52,157 bases of DNA from Bacteroidales bacterium (GTDB lineage: Bacteria; Bacteroidota; Bacteroidia; Bacteroidales; Bacteroidaceae). The notes under the pieces were generated by a model that worked only from the letters and a program-made list of their open reading frames with translations, searched no databases and had not been told where the DNA came from. The stretch lies in assembly GCA_022784065.1 (NCBI GenBank), contig JALFUO010000029.1, positions 1 through 52,157 on the forward strand, in the 5' to 3' direction. A program made the position numbers and the translations under genes. This document shows positions 18,337 to 26,064 of this stretch, piece after piece. Each line of letters starts with the position of its first letter. Position 1 is the stretch's first letter.

Positions 18337-21300
18337 TTACTCTACTGCAATGCTTGCAGCGGCGGAAGAACCGCAGTATTCGGGAGCATAGACGCAGGTG
18401 GCGGAGGCACAGCCTGCCTTGTACGTTCCAGCACGGTCAATAAAACCTTCTTCGGTGACCGTGAGCGTACCGCGCGGCATCTTTTCAAAGAAGAGTTCGG
18501 TGGAGGCATCGTGTACGGCGCGGTAATAGCAATGCCCGTCGCTCCAATCTGCGCCCGAGAGGGCACGGCGCGGGGCAAAGCAGGCAGGACGCGGCAGGCG
18601 CAGCGACACGAAGTCGAAATCGCGGGCAGCCGTTACGGTAGCCACCTGACGCACGCGGTCGCCAACCTTTGCCGCCGTGCTTCCCTGCTCCAAGGATTGC
18701 CAAGTGCCACCCTGCCACACCTCAAAGCGACGCGTAACGCGCAAGTCGCTACCTGTGGGCGCGGCAGCCTCCTGAGGCATCGAGGCAATAGCAGTCACGC
18801 TACCCCAAGAAAGGCCTTCTGTGGGTTTTTCTACGATTAAAACAGTGCTTTTTGAGGCAATCGGGTCGGTAAATGCGTCACGCACATAACCTACGGTTGC
18901 GCTTGCCTCCTCGTTTCTGTTGCCCGATTCGGCAAGCACGGTGCGCCCTGCCTTTAATACATAAGAAAGCGGTGCATTTTTATCGGTTTTCATCACCAAT
19001 TTGTTATCTTCCCTAGCAGATGGCGAGGCAAGCAGGCAGTAAAGCGCATCGGCCGTGGCGATAGAAGTGTCCCACATCTGCGTACGCTTGCTCTGCATGA
19101 GCCAAAGTCTCATTTCGTCCACCAGCACAGCGTATTCGGGGGCTGTAGAAAGGGCTTCGATGGCAATGGTTTGCGTGGGTATGCGATAAGAAGAGGGAAA
19201 CATCGGGGCACGGGCGGAGTCGAAGAAACGCCCGATGGCGGCGTTGCCTACGGTATATTCTGCAAGACTTTCGAGCAGCGCGGAAGCCTTTTCTTTTTGT
19301 CCGTCAAAATCCAGGGCAAGTGCCATGAGCGATTGGGCGTAAAGGTCGCTACTTCCAGCCTGTTCCGCACAGCGTTCAAGCACAAACTGCGCGTTTTCAT
19401 CGAGTTTTTCACCGCGCACGGCATAGAGATAAACCACCTGAAGCCATAATCGCGAAGGCACGGCGTGGCGTGCAGACGTTTGGGCCACGCCCCTACTCTT
19501 TCGCTCATATTCTTTCATTTCTTCGACAGCTTCCGCCAACGCCTTTTTCAAGAAAGCAAAGCCGCGCGCCGCCATGGGTGCGGCGGTTTGCTCGCCGGCA
19601 AGATTTTGCAGACGCGAAAGCAGCAGCACGTTCTGCGCGGTGATGTAATCGTTGCCCAGCATTTTGGGATACCAACTCCAAGAACCGTCGGTATTTTGCA
19701 GAGCAGCGAGTTTATCGAGTGCCGACTGGGCACGCAGCACGTAGGCAGTGGAGTCGAAGAGCAGCTGCAATTCGCCTGCCCGCCGACGCTCTGCCTCAGC
19801 CTCGCGCAGCCACGGCGTTTCGTCTGCCACGGCAGCAAAGGCATTGCTCAAGGGCGTTTCGCGCTCAGTACCCGCATTCAGGTCGGCGGCATATTGGCGC
19901 ACGGCGGGCAGGGCGTTGGCAACGTGCCTGCCCAAAGCGAGGGCGTAGTAACGGGCTGCCAGCGAGAAGGCATCCGTGCTTTCCAAACGCGAAAGCGCAG
20001 GCAGGACACTTACGGCATACCACGTAGGATTGCTGCACATTTCTACGATGAAACGGCGGTTTTCTGCTTTTTTCTCCTTAAAAAGCGTGTCGAGGCGCAG
20101 GGTATGCGCACCGCTCTGCGTGAAAGAGAAAGGCAGGGTGCGGCGCACCTCTGTCAGATCAGCCAAGACAGGCAGCACGTGCTCTTCGCCGTCGGCATAG
20201 CCATCGGCAGCGGCGGTAAATCGGCACAAAACGGATTGCACATGCGCCGGCACGGCACAGGCGAAAGTGAGTGCGGCGGCGGCATTGGCCCCTACTTTTA
20301 TCGATTGCCTGCTCTCGGCAAGCGGACGCATCGTGGCAGCATCGAGGATTTTCATCGTCACTGTTGCCGACAAGGCTTTGCCCGTAAGGTTGCGCAACGT
20401 GACGGGCAAGGAAGCGCGGTCGCCGCTGCGGAGGAAGCGCGGCATTTGCGCCTGCAGCATAAACTCTTTACGCGCCATAACGGTCGTGTCTAAAAGTCCG
20501 TAATCCACGGCCTGCGTGTGCGCCAGCAGTTTGAGCCGCCAACTGGTAAGCGATTCGGGAAGCGTGAACACGAGGTCTACGTGCCCAAGACTGTCGGTGC
20601 GGAGCTGCGGCTGGAAGTAGGCGGTTTCTGCAAAGTTCTTGCGCATTTGGCCTTCGGCGGCGGCGATTGCTTCTGCGCTTACCCCATCATTTTCCGCGCT
20701 TTCATCGGTTGCAACGAGTTTATCCGCCATATCCATTGATGCAACCGGGGCTTTAAGCATCAGTTTTTCTTTACTTGGCGCAGCGGCGGGGAAACCCATA
20801 CCTGCCACTGGGGCACGGAAATGGCGGAAGTTAGAATAGTATGACGTAGAAAAAATGCCCAATTCATCGCGCCAATGTGTAAATTCCAGTTGTTTTTCCT
20901 TTTCTGATTTATAAGAAACGCAACCGGTAAGCATCGCCGCAGGCTGTTCGCCGCCATTCCAGAAGTTATAGACCGTGGCGCGGTGGAAGTCCGTGCCCGT
21001 GAGCGACCAGCCCATTGCGCCGAAAGCATCGAGCGAGGCATCGTAGAGCGTGGCCATGAGCGAGGCATCTGCGGGGCGGCCGTCGGAGTGGGTCACGCGC
21101 AACCGCCATTGCTCTTCCTTGCCGGGCGTGAGGGCGGAGCGGAAGGTAGTCCACTGCAGGCGCAGGCTCTTGTCGGGCGCGGGCTTCAGCAGGTCAACGC
21201 TGAATGAATGCAATTCGCCGTCGCGCATCAGCGCAAACCACACTTTGCCGCTTTCGCCCCATTCCGGCTTATACTCCAATTCGAGGCGGAGGAGGGTGTC

Positions 21301-23931
21301 ATTGAGGGCGATGCGGCGGCTTTCCACAAGCCTGCCGTTACCGAACACATCGTAAAAGAGGGTGGCATCCTTGCACGGCGAACCTACGAGCACCAACGCG
21401 CTGTCGCGGGCGGCGGAGGGACGCACATAGTGCCACAAAGGCCGGTCGGTCACCGGCGTGCGCACATCATACTCGGAGAAAATCGTGAAGCGCACGGTGT
21501 CGGTATCCTCACCCACGGCGAGGGCGGCGGCATAAGCGCCGGAAGGCAGTCCTGCCAACTCCGCCGTGCTGAACGGCTCGCCGGCGGTAAATCTGCCCTT
21601 AAAGACAGTCGCCCCGTCCTTGAAGATGGCATACATGCCCTTGCCGCCAAGTTCGGTGCCGGCTGCATTCGTGCGACGCACAAGCACCGTGCTTGGCATT
21701 TCCTTGCAAATCGTCTGCGGCCACTCGGCAGAGAGCCACAAGCGGCGGCTGGCGGTGCGCAGCGATAAAGAGGCAGAGTTGGTCTCGCCACCCTCGGCGG
21801 TAACGTCGCACGCCAATTCATATATATATATATTGTATGGCATCGCCTTCCTGCTTGGCAACGACGGCACAACGATATTTACAGAGAAACGGCCTGCCGA
21901 GTCGGTGACGCAAAGCCCTGATTGCGGCTTATCGTCTGCAATGGCGGCACGCCAATAGGTGCGCGCCGAGAGCCGCCACGCCACCCTGGCGTCGCCCACG
22001 GGCAGTCCCGTGTAAGTGCGTGCCGTACCGCTGATGCACAGCGTGTCGCCGGGCGCATAGGCTGCGGCGGGCTGATCGATGGTTACGGTGAAAGCAGGGC
22101 GTTTGTACTCTTCCACGCGAATGGAGCAATAGGCAGAACCGTTGCCCTCCGTGGCTTTCGCCTCGATGCTGAACAAACCGGGCAGCACAACGGAAGGGAG
22201 GTCGAAACTGCCGCTCACCGTGCCGAACGCATCGGTCAGCAGTTGGGTTTCTGCCAATTGGCGATGGTTGGTGTCGTAGAGACGGACAGTCAGCGGGCAG
22301 TTTGGCATCGTTTGAAAAGCATCGCTCTGGTGCGTGAAGCAGATACCGCCGAAACGCACAGCCTGCCCAGGGCGGTAGATGCTGCGGTCGGTGAAGATTT
22401 GCCACGACTGCTGCAAGCGGTCATCGGCATTGCCATCATAGAAGAACCCAGAAGGCACACTGAATGCCGGCGCAAAGGCATCTTTTCCGTGCGAAGCGAA
22501 GTAGCGCAGGCTGTAATTGCCGCGCGGCAGCAGCACTTGCCCTGTGCTGTCGCATTGATAGGCGGCCTGTGCGCTGCGCGTGTTGGTGCAGTAGGCTTTG
22601 ACCGCTCCGCCTTTAAGGGGCTTGCCCGTTGCGCCGTCTACCAAAACCACGCGTGTCTCCTTGCTTGAAACGGCCAAGCGCAAGGCACGCACGCCCGAGA
22701 CGCGCACCACCTCGCGCGAAAGGCAACGCCCGTCTGCCAGAAGTTCGCAAAGGTAAAGCCCGGGCGCGTTCAGGCAGAACGCCATACTGTCGGTCTGCTC
22801 GGCATATGGCGGCACAGCGCGGAGCGTCTTCGTCACCGCCAGGACCGCCTTGCCAGCAATTTTCCGCAACTTATCTATTGTCCACTCACCCGTCTCGTAA
22901 TCGTAGGCGGTCAGTTCCAATGGCAGAAAGCGCAGTCCAGCCTTCTTCAAGTTTCGCGCCTTGACGGCTACGGTGTAGGGGCGGCCCGGCAGGCAGAGAG
23001 TGGGCAAATCTACGATTTCCGCCTTAGGTTGCTCCTGCGATTTGAGGAAATTGCGCAACCAAGCCGCGCCGTCGGTCTTGCCATAACGTGCCAACGCCGC
23101 GCGCGCCGCAGCATTGGCAAGGCTGTCGGCTTGGGGAATATCGGCAGCCTGATAGGCACGGCAAAGGGCGATGGAAGCATAAACTGCCTGCGGCAGGACG
23201 GCATATTCCTCAACCATTCGGCGCAAAACCTCTATATTATTATAATTGTCTGCCGATACGGCATCCAGACTATCGAGGCGCAGCAAGAGGACGGCGGCGC
23301 GGTTGCCGTCGGCAAGGTAGCCCGCGATGGCTTGCCCGTAAGCAGCGGCACATTCCTCGCGCGGCAAAAGGTTGGCGGCGCATACGCTGCGCAGCACGAC
23401 GCTCAGCACGTCATCGCCAAACAACCGGCTGTCTTTTCCTTCCGCAAAGAGAGGCAGATAGTCCTTGGCACTGGCGCGGCGCAGGGTTTCCATCGGCTGC
23501 AACGCCTGGCGCACATGCCGCCGGGCGGCGGAAACGGCGGCGGTGTCGCTCCTGCCTGCCGAGATCCACATATAAGCCGAACCGAGCAATGCGTGGCGCA
23601 AAGCGCCATCGGCAACGCTGTCGGGCGCATCGGGCATCGCCTCAAACTCTTTGATGAACACCCGTGCCGTGTCGGGCGAAAGGGTCCACCCTTGCTGCAC
23701 CAGCACGAGCGTCGCCTTCATCTGCTCCACGCGGTTGCCTTCCGCCTGCGCCTTATCATAAATGTGGCGCACGGCAGTCAAGACAGTTTTCGGCAGGTCT
23801 TTCTGCTGCGCTGCCTGCACGTCTTTCCAAAGCGTTTCGTACGTCTGCGCCGCTACGGGCATAACAGAAACCGCGCAAAGCCATACGGCAAGCACCAACT
23901 TTTTACATAAAATCAAAACATATCTGTTCAT
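18337..23931 (-). CDS. Alpha-2-macroglobulin-like family protein (MG/A2M domains), secreted
   Basis: 1864 aa from MNRYVLILCKKLVLAVWLCAVSVMPVAAQ (ORF-track start at 24057 looks too far upstream); DRSIYRPGQAVRFGGICF and ETAYFQPQLRTDSLGHVDLVFTLPESLTSWRLKLLAHT motifs. Confidence 0.92.
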   Translation of the reverse strand: MNRYVLILCKKLVLAVWLCAVSVMPVAAQTYETLWKDVQAAQQKDLPKTVLTAVRHIYDKAQAEGNRVEQMKATLVLVQQGWTLSPDTARVFIKEFEAMPDAPDSVADGALRHALLGSAYMWISAGRSDTAAVSAARRHVRQALQPMETLRRASAKDYLPLFAEGKDSRLFGDDVLSVVLRSVCAANLLPREECAAAYGQAIAGYLADGNRAAVLLLRLDSLDAVSADNYNNIEVLRRMVEEYAVLPQAVYASIALCRAYQAADIPQADSLANAAARAALARYGKTDGAAWLRNFLKSQEQPKAEIVDLPTLCLPGRPYTVAVKARNLKKAGLRFLPLELTAYDYETGEWTIDKLRKIAGKAVLAVTKTLRAVPPYAEQTDSMAFCLNAPGLYLCELLADGRCLSREVVRVSGVRALRLAVSSKETRVVLVDGATGKPLKGGAVKAYCTNTRSAQAAYQCDSTGQVLLPRGNYSLRYFASHGKDAFAPAFSVPSGFFYDGNADDRLQQSWQIFTDRSIYRPGQAVRFGGICFTHQSDAFQTMPNCPLTVRLYDTNHRQLAETQLLTDAFGTVSGSFDLPSVVLPGLFSIEAKATEGNGSAYCSIRVEEYKRPAFTVTIDQPAAAYAPGDTLCISGTARTYTGLPVGDARVAWRLSARTYWRAAIADDKPQSGLCVTDSAGRFSVNIVVPSLPSRKAMPYNIYIYELACDVTAEGGETNSASLSLRTASRRLWLSAEWPQTICKEMPSTVLVRRTNAAGTELGGKGMYAIFKDGATVFKGRFTAGEPFSTAELAGLPSGAYAAALAVGEDTDTVRFTIFSEYDVRTPVTDRPLWHYVRPSAARDSALVLVGSPCKDATLFYDVFGNGRLVESRRIALNDTLLRLELEYKPEWGESGKVWFALMRDGELHSFSVDLLKPAPDKSLRLQWTTFRSALTPGKEEQWRLRVTHSDGRPADASLMATLYDASLDAFGAMGWSLTGTDFHRATVYNFWNGGEQPAAMLTGCVSYKSEKEKQLEFTHWRDELGIFSTSYYSNFRHFRAPVAGMGFPAAAPSKEKLMLKAPVASMDMADKLVATDESAENDGVSAEAIAAAEGQMRKNFAETAYFQPQLRTDSLGHVDLVFTLPESLTSWRLKLLAHTQAVDYGLLDTTVMARKEFMLQAQMPRFLRSGDRASLPVTLRNLTGKALSATVTMKILDAATMRPLAESRQSIKVGANAAAALTFACAVPAHVQSVLCRFTAAADGYADGEEHVLPVLADLTEVRRTLPFSFTQSGAHTLRLDTLFKEKKAENRRFIVEMCSNPTWYAVSVLPALSRLESTDAFSLAARYYALALGRHVANALPAVRQYAADLNAGTERETPLSNAFAAVADETPWLREAEAERRRAGELQLLFDSTAYVLRAQSALDKLAALQNTDGSWSWYPKMLGNDYITAQNVLLLSRLQNLAGEQTAAPMAARGFAFLKKALAEAVEEMKEYERKSRGVAQTSARHAVPSRLWLQVVYLYAVRGEKLDENAQFVLERCAEQAGSSDLYAQSLMALALDFDGQKEKASALLESLAEYTVGNAAIGRFFDSARAPMFPSSYRIPTQTIAIEALSTAPEYAVLVDEMRLWLMQSKRTQMWDTSIATADALYCLLASPSAREDNKLVMKTDKNAPLSYVLKAGRTVLAESGNRNEEASATVGYVRDAFTDPIASKSTVLIVEKPTEGLSWGSVTAIASMPQEAAAPTGSDLRVTRRFEVWQGGTWQSLEQGSTAAKVGDRVRQVATVTAARDFDFVSLRLPRPACFAPRRALSGADWSDGHCYYRAVHDASTELFFEKMPRGTLTVTEEGFIDRAGTYKAGCASATCVYAPEYCGSSAAASIAVE

Positions 23932-24130
23932 AACAAATTCATTTTTCCACATAAGAAACATTGCAAAGTAAGCAAAGAATATCCGAAAAGTTGGCATTAT
24001 CATCAGCAAAACGGCATTTTTTAGTCGTTTTTTATAGGAAAATCGCCTCTTTAACAAACTGTCTGCCCTTTTTATTATAACTTTGCGCCGATAAAGGATT
24101 GGTTCTTATTTTTTCCCCTAACCAAACACA

Positions 24131-25039
24131 ATGGAACTTGACAAATTTGACAGGCAGCTGCGGCTGCTACTTATGCTGACCCAGCACCGCAACCTCACCG
24201 TGGACGACGTGAGCCGCCAGCTCTCAATGAGCCGCCGCTCCATCTATCGCTATATCGATTCGTTCAAGCAGATGGGGTTTATCGTGGTGAAAGAAGGTCC
24301 GCGCTACCACATCGACCCCGAGTCGCCCTTCTTCAAGCAAATCACCTCGTATATCCATTTCACCGAAGACGAGGCGATGACCATCAACCAAGTACTTAAT
24401 TCCGTCTACGACAATTCTCCGCAGGTGCGCCACCTGCGCGAGAAGCTCTCCTCGCTTTACGACTATAAAGTGCTCTGCAAGCACGGCGTGGACGAACACA
24501 TAGCGCAAAACCTCGCCGCCCTCTTCGAGGCGGTCAAGACGGAGCGCATGGTAGTGCTGCGCGATTACGCCTCGCCCAACAGCGCACAAACCTCCGACCG
24601 CATCGTAGAGCCCTATCTCTTTGTTTCGGAAAACAGCGAAGTGCGTTGCTACGAAATCAAGACCGGGCAGAACAAGACGTTCAAACTGAGCCGCATACGC
24701 AAGGTCGAGCCGCTCGACCTGCTGTGGAGCCATAAGAACGAGCACGCCGAGTACTTCACCGACCTCTTCCACTTCTCGGGCGAAGAGCGTTTCCCCGTGA
24801 CCCTCATCTTGGGTCAGCTTTCCATGAGCCTGCTCGTAGAGGAATATCCCGGCGCCTCCGCATTGCTGAAACAACAAGAAGACGGACGCTTCCTGCTCAA
24901 AACGGAAGTGTGCAACTACAAAGGCATCGGACGATTCGTTATGGGGCTGATCGACGACATCGAAATAGTAGACAGCCCCGATTTTGTGGACTATCTGCGC
25001 GGAAAAGCCAAAGATTTAACACAAAAAATCGGCATGTGA
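24131..25039 (+). CDS. HTH/WYL domain transcriptional regulator
   Basis: N-terminal HTH (LLMLTQHRNLTVDDVSRQLSMSRRSIYRYIDSF) and WYL-like region (IVEPYLFVSENSEVRCYEIKTGQNKTFKLSRI). Confidence 0.85.
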   Translation: MELDKFDRQLRLLLMLTQHRNLTVDDVSRQLSMSRRSIYRYIDSFKQMGFIVVKEGPRYHIDPESPFFKQITSYIHFTEDEAMTINQVLNSVYDNSPQVRHLREKLSSLYDYKVLCKHGVDEHIAQNLAALFEAVKTERMVVLRDYASPNSAQTSDRIVEPYLFVSENSEVRCYEIKTGQNKTFKLSRIRKVEPLDLLWSHKNEHAEYFTDLFHFSGEERFPVTLILGQLSMSLLVEEYPGASALLKQQEDGRFLLKTEVCNYKGIGRFVMGLIDDIEIVDSPDFVDYLRGKAKDLTQKIGM

Positions 25040-25112
25040 CATTCGCTGGCACAAAATAGTTCTTACTTTGCACCCGTAAACCTCAAACAAGTACCTTAAA
25101 ACTTTTACGGAT

Positions 25113-25385
25113 ATGGCAAAGAAAGAAAATCTCCTCGAGCTCAACGTCAGCATCAACCTCAACCTTACCGACCGCCTTGCTGAAACCAATGCCTTCCGCC
25201 GCCTCGCTGGCTTTTACAGCCGCCTGCTCGGCAACTCCTGCACGGCAGCCGAGGCAGTAAACATCACTTACGCCCAGTTGTTCCTCTTCGGAACGCTCTG
25301 CCCCTTCGGTCTCAGCGCAGGCTGGCGTGCCTGCTTCCTCCTGCTCGCTTTAGGCGCAATCAAGAACGCCCGCCTTTGGCGGTAA
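25113..25385 (+). CDS. Small (90 aa) hypothetical protein with a C-terminal hydrophobic segment
   Basis: MAKKENLLELNVSINLNLTDRLAETNAFRRLAGFYSRLL...; upstream TTACTTTGC resembles a Bacteroides -7 box; strong terminator directly downstream. Confidence 0.7.
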   Translation: MAKKENLLELNVSINLNLTDRLAETNAFRRLAGFYSRLLGNSCTAAEAVNITYAQLFLFGTLCPFGLSAGWRACFLLLALGAIKNARLWR

Positions 25386-25404
25386 AACCCTTTGAACATA
25401 AAAC

Positions 25405-25452
25405 GCATCGGCGCATTGCACAGGTCTTGTGCAATGCGCCGAGTTTTATACG
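25405..25452 (+). terminator. Rho-independent terminator
   Basis: CGGCGCATTGCACAggtcTTGTGCAATGCGCCG followed by AGTTTTAT. Confidence 0.85.
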
Positions 25453-25487
25453 CACAGCAGTCACCATCATCAGCCGCGACCGCTCCA

Positions 25488-25740
25488 TTATCTCGGGGAT
25501 AGTTTTTACTTTCCCCGAGATATTTTTTATTATCAGCAAGATGTTTTTTACCGTCCCATAAGATAGTTTTTGTTACAAAGCTTGTAACATGCGTTACAAA
25601 GTTTCTAACACATGTTACAAAGGTTGTAATACGTGTTACAAACTTTGTAACAAACTTTTTTCTTATAGGGTAGTGAAAAATATCTAGGAGAAAGGAAAAA
25701 ATATCTTGCTGGAAATGAAAAATAACTTGGAGAAAATGGG
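25488..25740 (+). mobile_element. MITE-like element, copy 1: imperfect inverted arms flanking a 4 x 21-nt palindrome array
   Basis: Array 25572-25651: gttacaaagcttgtaac/atgc/gttacaaagtttctaac/acat/gttacaaaggttgtaat/acgt/gttacaaactttgtaac. Left arm ~25511-25555 and right arm ~25690-25736 are inverted copies. Confidence 0.75.
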
Positions 25741-25833
25741 CACCGGATAGGCAGATAATGCCAAAGATTATAGCAGACAACAGTTATGGTTACTGCATAT
25801 AGCACCCGAAAACAACGATAAAATTGCAATCAG

Positions 25834-25920
25834 ATGTTGGAAAAACGGACAAAATCAGGCTAAAACATGTTGGAAAAACGGACAAAAGCCCCTCTCTATG
25901 CATTGAAAAAACAGGCAAAA
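25834..25920 (+). repeat. Direct repeats ATGTTGGAAAAACGGACAAAA, ~33-nt period (2 perfect + 1 degenerate)
   Basis: Copies at 25834 and 25867, degenerate copy (ATGCATTGAAAAAACAGGCAAAAG) at ~25898. Confidence 0.8.
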
Positions 25921-25990
25921 GACGATTAACCAAAAGAGGTACAGCGCCTTATCGTCTTCCGAAAAGCAAACAGCAAGAATATACAAATAT

Positions 25991-26032
25991 GCGCGTGCGG
26001 ATGTATCGGTTTGACACATCCGCACGCGCGTT
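25991..26032 (-). terminator. Strong terminator-like hairpin downstream of the 26065-30474 gene
   Basis: GCGCGTGCGGATGT-atcggtttgac-ACATCCGCACGCGC. Confidence 0.75.
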
Positions 26033-26064
26033 AAAATGATAATTCGAAGCGTTTGCCTAAATCC

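Noticed and set aside
25572-25651. CRISPR array
   Set aside because: Spacers are only 4 nt and the units are palindromes at a 21-nt period; no cas genes in the window.
25834-25920. CRISPR-like direct repeats
   Set aside because: Only 2-3 units, ~12-nt intervals, no cas genes.
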